Source of the DNA: Penicillium oxalicum
Taxonomy: Eukaryota > Ascomycota > Eurotiomycetes > Eurotiales > Aspergillaceae
Direction of reading: 5' to 3'
DNA: 64,000 nucleotides
Assembly (NCBI RefSeq): GCF_001723175.1
Contig: NC_064654.1
Location: 1,612,001-1,676,000, forward strand
Positions 36,731 through 48,125 of the stretch are shown here, in pieces. Under the pieces are notes generated by a model. It saw nothing but the letters and a program-made list of their open reading frames with translations, was not told where the DNA came from and did not search any database. Every line of letters starts with the position of its first letter. Position 1 is the stretch's first letter. Made by a program: the position numbers and the translations under genes.

Positions 36731-39402
36731 TTACCGATTCAAAGACATGAGCCCCTCAACGTAGCGGCGAGCGTCCATGCCCAGACCCTCCGCCAACTTT
36801 GATGGCATACTCTCTTCCCTCGACGCTGTCAACTTGGACGATGAGACCCCCCCCAGGTCTCGGAAAAATCTGGCCCCACTGCTCATTCGAGCATGGGCGG
36901 GAGATAAGTTGTAATCGCTGGCTTTGCGAATGACAAATGCCTCGTGAGGCTCCGAGATGTCTCTTTGATCTGTCAGTCTAGAGCCTGGAGGACGACAGTC
37001 CTCAGCCACCTTTGAGAGTGCAATGGATGAAGACGTGGTTGAAAGTGCGGAAAGCTGGTCAGACGCATTCTTCTTGTGGGGAATACGCATCCAGACAATC
37101 CACCACCCGCGGTTGACTTTGTATGTGCGTTCTAATTCCTGAGACCTGGAGCGTGTCTCAATGTACGTGGAAAGGAGACGTTCATGGATCGACAGACTTT
37201 CTAGACGGGACAGTGATGGTGATGTCAATGCTCCGAAGGGTGACGCTGACGGAGATGGGGATAGGGATCCTGATGCTGAAGGGGTGTCTTGAGGGTTGGC
37301 TGGATCCCCAGGAACAGGAATATTGGGAACTGAGGATCTAATGGTGAGATTGGACGAGTCGTAAATGAAATCATAGATGGGGTTATCATATGTTGAGGAG
37401 TCATTGGTTGTATGGGCACCAGTCTCGGACCCAGCGAGACGCGAGGCGACCTTCGCAGGAGACGTCGACAAATTGAGAGATTTCTGAAGAGGGCCCAGTT
37501 GGTGGTGAATGCTGGAGTACAGTGACGACGATTTCAACCCGGGAGTGTCCGGATCGAAGAGAAAGGTGAACACAAATGGTTGGTGCTATAGATGTGTCAG
37601 TGATCTTCGGCACTTTAGATCAGAGCGTAGGAACGAACTCACCACGTATATCACCGCTTGAAGCTTCTTCAAAACTCCCCCGAGCGAATCTGCCAAGCGG
37701 ATATGCACAGATCGATGGACGATTCGACTGCCAGACCCTTTCAAGTCCGTCACAGGCTCAGGGCTGCCCTCGTCCAAATCATCCAGACAGTCCAGATCAT
37801 CGCGAGGCCCTAACAGAAAACGGCCCCAAGTCGTCGGCTTTATTTGATTATGAATCTGCTCGGATTGAGTCTCTGAGGCCTGCGGAGGATGGACATTGCC
37901 TTGTGGCTCATTTTCTCCGGTCTTGGAAAGGGCATTTTGATTGGGGGCTGACGAAGATATCTCAGACGGAGATTTGGCCGAGGGTACAGGGTTCGACCTG
38001 TTAGAGAAGCTCCATGCCGATCCGTATCCCAATGTGAGATATTTCATGACGGTATCTGTTGCAGATGTCTGTTCTGAATCCTTCTGATCGTTGTCGATTG
38101 GGGCGGTCCCAGCTCCATTTGGGTTATTTTCCTTTTGTGACTCCGGAATAGGCTGCGGTGCAGCCATGATGAGGGGACGCGGAATGCCAGGTGATTCTGT
38201 TCTTTCCGACGTTACGCGCTGATGGGAGGTTCGTGCTTTGCTTCTCCTCGGATGTCTGCGGCGCGGTGATGCCGGATCCCGCCGCACTCCAAATGCAGTG
38301 TCGCCATCACGGTAGATCCATTCCATCCAGTGAGAGATGCGGGCAAGCGAGCCTCGGTCTATAGCACCGATACCCGAGAAGATAACTCCGTCGGGGGGTC
38401 GGGGGGTGTTGCCCGAACCAAGCCAGGCGTCTTTGGAATTAGAAGGGACTGGCCGCGAATCATCGATCTGGCCAGGCGCATCACCAAATCTTGAGACCAA
38501 CAAATCGACTAGTCCGTCCGTTCTTGTGACGAAATCCTCAAGGACTTCTCTTTCTCCACTGCCCCATTCTTTCTCTCTTCTCCGACTCCCATGCCTAGCT
38601 CGCCCCCGGCAGCAAGTTTGATACCATTATACATGTCAACAATTGGGTTTCCAGCAAGAAGCAGCTCCCAATTCCATGTGAACTTCTCCCAGAACCGTTC
38701 CAAGAATAGCTTGAAAGTCGGCTTTTCAACCCGCTCGTAAAGCTCCGCCATAGAGAAATCATGTAGTAATAGAAAAATGGAATGCGCCCGGCGAAGTTGC
38801 TGAATGAGGAACTGTGCAGGTCCCAGTTCTTTAGCCGAATACCGAAACGAAGAAGCCTCGCTATCGGAGCTAGGGGAGGGTTGGGATGACCTGAGAGGCA
38901 GCCGAGTGAGACGTATTGACTGCCGTAAAGTAAGTGACACTGAATCTCAGATCAGAGTGTCCAGCCATGCTTACAGCAACGATCCACCAGTCTTTCTCCA
39001 GCTCCAGAATTATGGTGCGTGTTTTGTCGGTTTCGATGCATTCTAGAGGTTTGCCCGAGGAGAAGTTACTGTATTAAGCAGAGCATGAGCGTTGGTCGTT
39101 GACAGCGAGGAAAGACATTTCTCATACTTGGCAAAGCTCACCATCCCCTGTGCCAGGCCTACCTGGCGCAGCATATCATTTTTATCATTCTCAAGTAAGT
39201 GACTATCGTGCCTTTCAACGTTCACATCGCGTAAGTATGAGGGTCGCTGGTCACTAGATCCCGAAGTGTAGAACACAATCTGTTCCTCCAATGTCTCGTC
39301 CGTAGTACCCAATGTAGGGTTGTATATAGCCAGGTAAGACAGATGCGCAGGGATTAGAGACCCTCCATCTGGTTCAGGCATCGCATCATGAGCGATCACC
39401 AT
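36731..39402 (-). CDS. CCZ1: Vacuolar fusion protein CCZ1 (Mon1-Ccz1 Rab7 GEF subunit), with apparent frameshift
   Basis: Four exons on the - strand (39402-39128, 39068-38975, 38919-37643, 37585-36731). Ccz1 pairs with Mon1 to activate the Rab7/Ypt7 GTPase on late endosomes, autophagosomes and vacuoles. The N-terminus PAHLSYLAIYNPTLGTTDETLEEQ is the first longin domain of the Ccz1 family. LELEKDWWIVA and AQFLIQQLRRAHSIFLLLHD continue it, a low-complexity Ser/Pro middle follows, and a last longin-type segment has NRGWWIVWMRIPHKKN near the C-terminus. The summed exon length is one base short of a multiple of three. The frame changes at about 38567-38573, between GMGVGEE and EWGSGEREVLEDFVTR, where one extra A in AAAG would restore it. 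No intron of suitable length fits. The start could also be the Met at 39381. It shares a 189-bp divergent promoter with FMT1. Confidence 0.88.
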
Positions 39403-39591
39403 GCTAACCTGTAGATCGTGAGCGGCCGAGGGGTAAATGTCGATTGCGACGCAAGCGTGCAGCTCGATGATGTCGACGTCACGTGTCTGTTCTTATCGAT
39501 AAATGGGGTGGGCCTTTGCTATCGGATCGGCCAGCCGTGGATTGATCTCTTTCTTAGCGGATCCAGTAATAGCTTGACTGGCTGACCGAGA
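39403..39591. promoter_or_regulatory. Divergent promoter of CCZ1 and FMT1
   Basis: Only 189 bp separate the two start codons. In the middle, GACGTCA (39475-39481) overlaps CACGTG (39480-39485), a CRE-like site fused with an E-box. Regulators were not identified. Confidence 0.45.
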
Positions 39592-40979
39592 ATGCTCATC
39601 GTTCACAGAAGCAAGAGCTTTGGGCTCTGCAGGTTGAATTCAAGTGCTATTCGATGGTGTAATAGCCGGCGATATGCAACTAGCACATTTGAGCCGCTCC
39701 GCATTCTTTTCTGCGGCTCGGATGACTTCAGTATTGCCTCCTTGAAAGCGCTCTACGATTACAAAGTGAAGTTTCCTTCACAAATATCTTCCATAGACGT
39801 TGTATGTCGACCGGGCAAGCGAGTGGGGAGGGGGCTGAAAAAAATACGTGAAAGTCAGTCATGTTGCAGCCACTCTCGAGAACAAGACCATCGAGGCTAA
39901 TCACAGACGGGTACAGTGCCAATCAAGGAAGCTGCTTCTGCGCTTTCACTTCCAATTCACGAGATTGACACATTCAGAGGCTGGACGGTAAAATAGAAAC
40001 TGAACTTGATACTCAGTCCGATATTTTGTTGCTGACTGAGGTACTCAAATAGCCCCCGGAGACTCCGTATGGCCCGATCAATCTGATTATCGCAGTGTCG
40101 TTCGGGCTGTTCGTTCCTCCTCGTATTCTGAATGCTGCCAAATATGGTGGCTTGAATGTTCATCCATCATTGCTTCCAGAGTAAGTACGCTGGCAATCGA
40201 GCGCATAGAAGTGGTCAAATTGACTCCTTGTCCGCAGTTTCCGTGGTCCAGCACCGTTACACCATACCCTTCTAGCTGGACGAACTAAGACCGGCGTGAC
40301 GCTTCAAACCTTAGATCACAAAAGCTTCGATCACGGGAAAATTCTTGCACAAACTCCAGCGCCAGGGTTTGATATCCCTCACCCAGACACATGCACCGTG
40401 CCTGAGTTGACAAGTTTGGTCTCTGCCAAAGGCGCCCAGCTTCTGTCTGACGGCATTCAGCAAGGGCTATTTGTACCTCCACTGAAGGATGTCGGGGGGC
40501 TTTCCGAGAACGATCCCGAAAATCTCATTCATGCTGCCAAAATTCAGCCCGAAGATCGCCACATAGATTGGTCGGGCTGGACTTCGCTCGATTTTAATCG
40601 ACGCAACCGTGTTCTTGGCAATTTGTGGAGCAAGGCATTAGTGGCGGGCAAACCAGCAGATGGAACCATGAAATTCAAGCAAAAGCGAGTTATACTCACT
40701 GATGTTGAGGAAGTCGAGCCTCCAGAGGGATCAGAGATCTTCGCCATCGTTCCTGGTCTGCCATTTACGAACGCCCCCTGCCCTGTGGAACCCAAAAAGA
40801 ACAGGGCCCTTTACGTATTCACCAAAGATGGACAAGCTCTTCTTGTTAAGAGTTTGAAGGTGGAGGGGGAGCCGGTAGCAGAGGGTCTTCGCGCAGCAGT
40901 TAAGGCGCGCATGTTCGGGGATCGCTCTATATTGTCTGCAGGCTCCGAGTTCACCCCGTTCCGCAATCCTCTCGTATAG
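39592..40979 (+). CDS. FMT1: Mitochondrial methionyl-tRNA formyltransferase
   Basis: Four exons (39592-39853, 39917-39987, 40053-40180, 40238-40979) give 400 residues. The enzyme moves a formyl group from 10-formyl-tetrahydrofolate to Met-tRNA for initiation of mitochondrial translation. The first ~35 residues are rich in Arg and Ser (RLNSSAIRWCNSRRYATS), a matrix targeting peptide. RILFCGSDDFSIASL starts the formyltransferase domain. GLNVHPSLLPDFRGPAP contains the conserved Asn146 and His148, and Asp185 in LDHKSFDHGKI completes the usual catalytic Asn-His-Asp set. A C-terminal OB-like domain begins near the DWSGW motif (IDWSGWTSLDFNRRNRVLG). Intron 1 uses GTCAGT, chosen because it keeps REMPIKEA in frame, and contains CTAAT as a possible branch site. 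Confidence 0.93.
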
Positions 40980-41510
40980 GACAGCTGGGAGAGACATGGG
41001 AATCTCCGCAAATCTGTCATGCAACACTTCATTTACATGTAATATACCGCAACTCACTTCAGAGCACAGGAAATAGATGGAATCTTGTAGAGGCTTTCAC
41101 TCGGAACAGTAGATCACGGTGCCCAGATTACCAAGCCATGGACTGGTCTTGCCTTGATAGGCCCCATATCGACAAGAGCCCGATAAGTAGGATCCGTTTG
41201 GTAAGACTCATCCTCGTCGACTTGAGATGTTCATGAAACAGCAGTGATGATTGTATAACGTTGATCTTGAGTGATGCAATTGAGCAACAATACATTACTG
41301 GATCAAGAGATATTCTCCGGAGGCCAACTGGTGGGTCTGCGTCGCGATTTGAAGCTCCAGACACGAGGTGTGTGCTGAAAAAAGGCATTGCGTCCAAGGC
41401 TCATATCATCGAGAACAAGGAAGACCCCCAGGTATAGATAGAGATATTGCGTGAGTAATGAGTAAGGGGTTGATTGATAGCTAAGCACTATGGAGGCTCA
41501 GCCAGCCATT
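40980..41510. other. FMT1 / ALG14 convergent intergenic region
   Basis: These 530 bp lie between the ends of FMT1 (+) and ALG14 (-). Small open frames on the - strand resemble no known protein. No repeat or RNA gene was seen. Confidence 0.5.
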
Positions 41511-42383
41511 TCAAAGCACGACCCAGCCACAAAACACGGTGGGCTTCATTCCCCACCAAGCTCGCAGGCCAGCCAGAGGAGCCCATTGAACGAGAAACTG
41601 ATCGGCAATCGGGAGCAGTATGCGGCCAGATACACTCAATCTTTCCACCCGAGCCCACGATTCAATGTAGATTGTTCGCAGTCTGGGGACTTGTGCGTCA
41701 GAACCTCGCTTCGCTACCCACCGCGAACAAAAGGTGTAGAATCGAATGCACTTTGCTGCAATAATCATGCAGACGGCTACTGCGGGGCCATTAGCAATGA
41801 TGATGTCCGGGCGGTAGGACTCATACTGTGCTGGCAATTGCTTTTGCTCTGAATGGCGCCCACTAAGAACCAACAGGCAATTCCAGAAGCAATGCAGCGT
41901 TGAGAAAGGCGCGGTCAAGTAGGATTGATGTACACGTCTTGCACGCGGTATCGAGACGATAGAGTAGCCGTGATTCCTCTTCTCGATGCCATTCCGTTTG
42001 GCCATCGATGTCTCAAGATCCACTGCCTTCTGAGCGCTGAGAACATCGCCGGAGCTTACTACGTAGGTGCGGTATGTGTAGACAGAGATATCGAGAGACC
42101 TCTCAAGAATGGCCATCATTTCAGCGGTATGCCCACCGCTACCAAGAACAATGAGAAGGTGTACGGGGGTTCCCTTTCTGCGAACCTTGGGGAGCTTGGC
42201 CTTCTGCGATATCACCAAAGAGACAAGAATGGTCTTATATAGCTGACGATTAGTATTTGCATTATAGCAGGGCTTATTTCAGTTTGAGTTGAGTCTCACA
42301 GCAAGGAAAAAAAGACAAGTAGCAACTCCATAGCAGAATGCAGCCATGAAGAGAGCCCCGATGGCCTCCCAAGTAAGAGCCAT
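41511..42383 (-). CDS. ALG14: UDP-GlcNAc transferase subunit ALG14
   Basis: Two exons on the - strand (42383-42300 and 42242-41511), 271 residues. Alg14 anchors the catalytic Alg13 to the cytosolic face of the ER; together they add the second GlcNAc to the dolichol-linked N-glycan precursor. The first exon encodes only the membrane anchor (MALTWEAIGALFMAAFCYG, then VATCLFFLA). After the intron comes a basic stretch and the nucleotide-sugar motif VLGSGGHTAEMM (about residues 61-72). DIIIANGPAVAV and YIESWARVERLSVSGR are family signatures, followed by ADQFLVQW close to the C-terminus. The final ~25 residues are less typical. The start codon lies 334 bp from the divergent IMA1 start, suggesting a shared promoter. 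Confidence 0.9.
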
Positions 42384-42717
42384 GATATTACAGGCGTGAG
42401 GGGACTTCCATCCGGATGCACATCAATTCGGAGATGACTTCGGCCGCAGATATTTGGCCTGCTGGTAATTCGAGCAAGGACCGAAGATAAATGCCAGAGT
42501 AACGGGCCCTACTGATTTAACAAATTCATGTTGACCATGTTCTATTTGGGCAAAATTGAAGCCGTCGCGTTCGCGTTACACGTGCCCTTGGTGGTCTGTG
42601 CGGCCTGGGGAATTCATGCGTCTCACTTCGGGCCAAAGTTTGCGTCTCCCTTACAACAATAACAACAAGTTCGCATTCGCCACTTGTGTTCGAGGACTTC
42701 GGACCTTTGAACATGTC
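42384..42717. promoter_or_regulatory. Divergent promoter of ALG14 and IMA1
   Basis: A 334-bp spacer between two start codons. It contains AACAATAACAACAA near 42653-42668 close to the IMA1 start, a probable leader sequence. No clear TATA box or named site was found. Confidence 0.4.
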
Positions 42718-45414
42718 ATGGCGCTTTTCTCAAAACGCCTGACATGCTTTTATTGCGGCCGGCGCGTTGCTCAGCCTGTCAATGGGCCTGTCCGTAAATT
42801 CCATTGTCAACACTGCGACGCCGACAACTACTTGGACCAGGTTCGTTCGATGAAGCAAAGAGTGCATCTCATGGACTGAAACTAATGGTGACTGTGTTGA
42901 TGATCATAGAACGGAGATATAACGGATCCCCCGACGGAGGACACAAACTGCTTTAGCACAGGTACAGATACCTCGAATTCGGGTACAGGATCGGCCGAGT
43001 TTACAGGATCCAATACTTTCTGCTCGAAATGTATTCGCAATCAGCATTTGTTCAGATCGTCGCTTGCTGCATACTTTCCTCCTTCTGACGATCCCGCCGA
43101 CGCTGAATACGAACGGGGCTATGCACAATTCAAAAAGGATCTCGAGGAAACGTATCCGCAGGTCTGCGACGTGTGTGGGCCTCGGGTACTGGAAGAAATT
43201 CGCAAAAAGGGCTACGAAGCCAAATCTGACCATCTCCGGCGCATGATTGATCGCAGTAGAGCCAGCAAGAACCTGCGCCAGGCCAGAAGCCGAAGTTGGC
43301 AAAGCTTGCTCGTGTACGCAGGCGCGCTGGGGTATTGGACAAGCATTTGCGGACAAGTCGCATGGGATGTGACAAACGTGCTCACCACGCGCGTCACAAC
43401 GCAGGGTTCCAGCACCGACCCAGAAGTCCCTGCTCCATTGGTTTCCGGCTTCAAGGAAATGAAGCAGCTGGGCCGCTTCTCCAAGGCATCCTCTATCGAT
43501 CTCGCTTCGACTGCTGGATTTGCTCTCCTTGTAGGACTGGTCTCAATATGGTGGAATCCCAAGCTGAGAATGAAAGTTGAAGGTCGCACTGGTAGATTTT
43601 CTGGGTTTGCAGAATACTATCAGCTGCAGCTCATCACTCTCGTGACGCGTTGCGTGTTCTGGGAAATTTTGAAGGACCCGTCCGCGAGCGCTCTGGGCGC
43701 ACAGCTTCCTGCTGCTCTCCATTCCTTTATGATCATATTCACGCTACTTTCCGTTATGGTATCACGCCGAGTCGTGAAGTTCAATACCCGGCCTCTAGTC
43801 GACTGGTCTGATAACTCGTGGGAACGACCCTTGCAGGGAGGTGGAGCCCATTCAATAATGGAGACAAGCACGAGCCAAAGTTCCGCCACACCTAGGGCTT
43901 CCAGTGGATCAGGAAGCTCCCGATTTCCTGTTGAAAAGCTCGCTCCTGCCCATTCTCCCCCACGGGAACCCGCTGTATTCCCGACGCCTCCTCCGGAAGT
44001 GGATGAAATGGAGTGGACACCCTCTGCTGCCAAACCTGTGCTTCAGCCGAGCATGAATATCCGCCCACAAGAAAGAGTGTCTGCTGTGGATGGGCCATCT
44101 CCGTTTACAGGCAGCTTGCCTCCCGCTCCCAGGCCGCCGGCATGGAACCTTCGCGCACAGCCGTCGAGGAAGCACATTGATCAGGTCGTTCAGCCCAACC
44201 CATTTACCCGGGCGGATCCCAAGTCTCCTCGTCAGTGGCAGTCGAGATCTCAAGATCTTGAGCCAGTGTTTAGACCTCCATCGTTCTTCCCAACAAGTGA
44301 CTTGAACACCTCCACGGGGCTTGAATATCTGTTCGAGCGTGCGTTTAATATGGACCGTGAAGCACCGGAAAAGGCCTGGGAGCAGCAGCCTACAAGTGGG
44401 AATCCTGCTCCCGCACGGACTAACGCCTGTATGTTCAATTACCTCCGGCTGGGGCTGATACTGGGTTCTTTCGTTGCTTGGATGTTCTCTCAGAACAACC
44501 TGCTGTCCATCACTGGGAATTACATCGAAGCCTGTGCTCTGGGAAATGCCAGTCTGATCGCTGGCTTCGCCCTTCTTGAGTCGGTGAAAACTCCACTGGC
44601 GCACTGGAATGGTATGGAGATTCTCGTCTACATTACAGAGCTTGCTGCAGCGGTTCACCTCGGCGCTCATTTACCTCGAGCTTCTTTTGAAAGGGAATAC
44701 TTCGACAGATACGGGAAAACACTTCTCATGTTCATGGCATTGCAAGAAGCTATCGGCTTGCTGGCTTCTTACAGAAGATTACTCGCTTCTCAGAGCCAAG
44801 CAGTTTCACAGCCGCAGGATCCTGCGGCAGGCAATCTGCATCCAGCACACTCTGCATCTCCACAGCCATCTTCTCTACCGGCTCTCAATAACGCTCCGTG
44901 GTCTCCTGCCGGTTCTTCGTTTGAATATTCACCTGTCCCTCCCTCTGTTGCTGAAACCTCTGAGGCCCCAGGTCTTTCATTCTCATCGACGACTGGTAAT
45001 GCGAGTTTTTCTTCGGCTTTGTCCTCCGCCTTGCCACCAACCCAACATTATCGAATTGCCCCCTCTCAGAGCTACAATAAATTTTCAACACCGACGCCAC
45101 GGCAGAATCCGCACAGCTTCACAATGAGTGATTTGCAAGGAAATGATCCCGCTTCTGATTACGATCGAGATTCGGACACAGAAACTGTGGCTACCACTGC
45201 CACGACTCTGACCGATGCGACAACCCGAAACATCCGCTATGGTCGATTCTCCGAATCAGACTTTGGCTCCGCTTTCTCTCCCCGCAGAACTGAGCTTGGC
45301 CCGGGTATCAGTGGACTCAGCCTTGAGGATCGACCTGCATCTCGACGTGTAACGAGGAGCCAAACAAAGCAAGGGCTTGCGGGACGAAGATTCCTTGGCC
45401 GCACAATTCGGTGA
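42718..45414 (+). CDS. ima1: Ima1/Samp1-type inner nuclear membrane protein
   Basis: Two exons (42718-42840 and 42910-45414) encode 875 residues. Fission-yeast Ima1 and mammalian Samp1/TMEM201 sit in the inner nuclear membrane and link chromatin and the nuclear envelope to cytoskeletal forces. The N-terminal Ima1 domain shows CFYC (C10, C13) and CQHC (C30, C33), then CSKC (79-82) and CDVC (127-130), two likely zinc sites. Four hydrophobic segments follow at roughly 173-195, 238-256, 277-295 and 307-327. A long Pro/Ser-rich region leads to a second group of four hydrophobic segments at about 551-572, 585-600, 609-628 and 645-662, and to a disordered basic tail (RRVTRSQTKQ). The intron donor is the uncommon GTTCGT. 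The start was chosen because the cysteine pairs begin ten codons later. Confidence 0.88.
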
Positions 45415-45982
45415 TCTGTTGCATCGCGGTGCTTCACCTTGACCATTTGCCCCGTCCGCAATAAGTCCCTGCGAATCTGGATATGATTTTTGATTTTTAC
45501 TTTTGCATTTGTTTTTGGCCTTCTTGAAGGGGCAATCTGCTCGGTTCCATTGCATCCCTCTCAGAAGTTACTTCAGCCGAGTATTGTCGAGTGAGCGCCA
45601 CACTCACTGCGGTGGTGGCTCTTTAGCCCCTCATTTATTTTGATTATTTTTTTTCTCTTTGACTCTTCTGCCTTGCATCCAAGCCCGAATTACGATGTAT
45701 ATGATCTAACGACTCAGAATATGTGAATACATGCAACTTAGATTGCAATCATCCAAATTGAAAAAAAATGTTCTTCGCGTATACTTTTTTAAGATGATAC
45801 GGAATGGCTGCATTCAAGCTGCGTATATAATCTCCATGGCGCCGGTTGAATCATTCGATTGCTCTGCCCTCCCGCTTAAAAATCAGCTCATCTCTCACAT
45901 ATGCTGGAAGCGCAAAATCTCCGGAGACGCCGCCTCTTAACACGCATCGGAAATCCGATAGTTTGGGCTCAGCCTTGAAAAT
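45415..45982. other. IMA1 / sugar transporter convergent intergenic region
   Basis: These 568 bp separate two convergent genes. T-rich blocks near 45640-45660 and an A-run near 45760 are plausible 3'-end signals. Nothing else was recognised. Confidence 0.5.
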
Positions 45983-48125
45983 CTACGCGCGCGAGCTTTC
46001 TACGTGTTCGACACGGACGTCGGTAGATTTGCCGTCGTCGCCCACAACCACGCCTTGCTCGGTATCGTCCACCTTCTGCTGCGTCAGATCCGTGACACCA
46101 AACAGCTGATCCATTTTCTCGAGCGACAGGCCTTTAAGTGCTGGTTAGCGGTGCAAACGAAGAATCTTCCATATGCTAATCTCAACTTACCCTTTGTTTC
46201 CGGGATGAAGAACCAAACAAAGAAGAACATTGAGAAACAAAAGCATGCGAAGATGAGGTATGTTCTGAGTAAAGAGATTCAGTGCTCGGTCAGCACTCTG
46301 AAAGTAATTCCCAACGCCCCTTTGCATCTCTGACAATGTGCGATCAAAGCTTACCCATAACCGTTCGCACCCACTGTCGTCAACATGACTGGTACGGCGC
46401 GAGCCACCACGAAATTGAACAGCCATTGTGTCGCTGCACCAAAGGCCACGTTCAGTGATCGAAGTCTGGCACTCGGGATTTCAGAGACGTAGATCCAGCA
46501 GACAGGACCCCAACCAAATTGGAAGAATGCCGCGAAAAGGAAGATACAGACAAGAGCAAAGTAGCCAGCTGGTATCACGGGACTTCCTTGGACGGGGGGA
46601 GCGATGCGCACGTATAGACCAATGTAAAGCATCGCCAGACCTTGAGCTATGGATGTCCATAGAAGTGAACGGCGACGACCGAGTGAGTCGGCAACGAAAA
46701 CGAGGAACACGCCACAGCTGACCATCTTGACGATTCCGTAAACGCCCGTGGCGAAGAGATTAGTTGCATTACCATCAATACCGAGCTGCAATATTTTGAA
46801 AAGAAGGACAAATATGTTAGAGAGCCAAGCTTGTTCAATAATTGGCGTGTAAAATCACCGCACATGGCTAGACGAGGATCGGCGCTCACATTTTTAACTG
46901 TATCTGCTTCAGAAAAAGGGACCACGCAAGTTCATCGATCAAAATGACGGTACTCACAGATCTGGGGGCTGTAATAATTGATTGCATTGGTACCCGTCAT
47001 CTGCTGGCAGATCATCAAAAGCACAGATATGATGGCTCGCTTTCGGTTTCCTGGAATGAGCCACATCTCCTTCATGAGATCCCAGAAACCGGAGCCTGCA
47101 ATGAGAAGTCGCTCTTGCTCCAATTGCTGCGCAATAGCCTGGAACTCTTCCTCCACATAGGGGTGATCTGGAGGCAGCGCTCGAACTTTGGATAGAGTCG
47201 CGCGTGCCTCTTCCCATCGGTCCTGCTTAGCCAGCCAGCGAGGTGACTCATTACACAACATCATTCCTCCAAAGAGAAGGACGGCAGGTAGACCCTGCAT
47301 TGCCAGTGGGACGAGGTACATGGCTGAGCCCTCAAGATGCAGCAGACAGCCGTAGTTAATCCAGAAAGCCAGCATGATTCCCATGGTGATGAACAATTGG
47401 TACAGACCGGTGAGACCGCCGCGAATCGCCCGTGGCGCGTTCTCTGAAACGTATAGAGGGTTGATCATCGAGGCAGATCCAACCCCAAATCCAGTGATCA
47501 GACTGAAAAGAGCCGCGAGAGGTTATCAGCATGAGTCGCTCCAAAGGTGCAATCGACGGGCTGGCGCTGCGCGAAAATACATACCGGCCGATATACATAG
47601 CCTCCAGATGACCGCTCGCCAAGGCTTGCATGATGACTCCAAGGATCCCCAGCGTCGCCGCTCCGATGAGCGCGTAGCGTCTTCCATATCGATCCGCCGC
47701 GGGTGAAGCGAGTAGAGCTCCGAAGAAACAGCCAGCTTGCAGGGTGGACACGATATTGGCGGATAAGTTGGCTTGCGCGGTTTTGCTTAGGCCCGTCAAG
47801 CCGTACTCACTAAAGAAAAAGATCCATGAGCTTGAATCTCGATGGAGTCAAGTGCCAGTTTGTTTATTTTTGGAGATCCGCACTTACGCCATGAAGGGTG
47901 GCATTGTCAGGACTCCGCCGATGATACCAGAGTCCATGCCAAAAAGCATTCCACCAAAACATGCCTGTTTGTGCGTCAGCTTCGTTTCCACACGTTTATT
48001 ATACCATAGAAAGGTCATGAGTGACAAACCGAACACGCCAGCGCGTAGACCCTCCATCCATAGATCTCCTTGGGATCGGTCCTCATCGCCTCATTGTGGA
48101 CGATCTTCTGAAGGAACCACGACAT
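45983..48125 (-). CDS. MFS sugar (monosaccharide/quinate-type) transporter
   Basis: Eight exons on the - strand (48125-48030, 47964-47888, 47809-47585, 47502-46958, 46897-46890, 46785-46355, 46264-46191, 46131-45983) give 534 residues, all in phase. The protein is a proton-coupled sugar porter of the plasma membrane by family. Motifs include [18 protein letters not shown] in helix 1, the loop [26 protein letters not shown] after helix 6, [17 protein letters not shown] in helix 7, [10 protein letters not shown], and [15 protein letters not shown] after helix 12. Twelve membrane segments can be drawn. Exon 5 has only eight bases (TTAAAAAT) and supplies the end of Phe plus Lys-Asn in SPQIFKNLGIDGN; without it the reading frame and this conserved segment are lost. 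The substrate cannot be decided from sequence. It lies tail to tail with ima1. Confidence 0.93.

Noticed and set aside
38500..38640. Intron in CCZ1 to explain the frame change
   Set aside because: GT...AG pairs here give 28 or 66 bases. The first is too short, and the second is a multiple of three (so does not mend the frame) and removes the segment KLAAGGELGMGVGEE that looks conserved.
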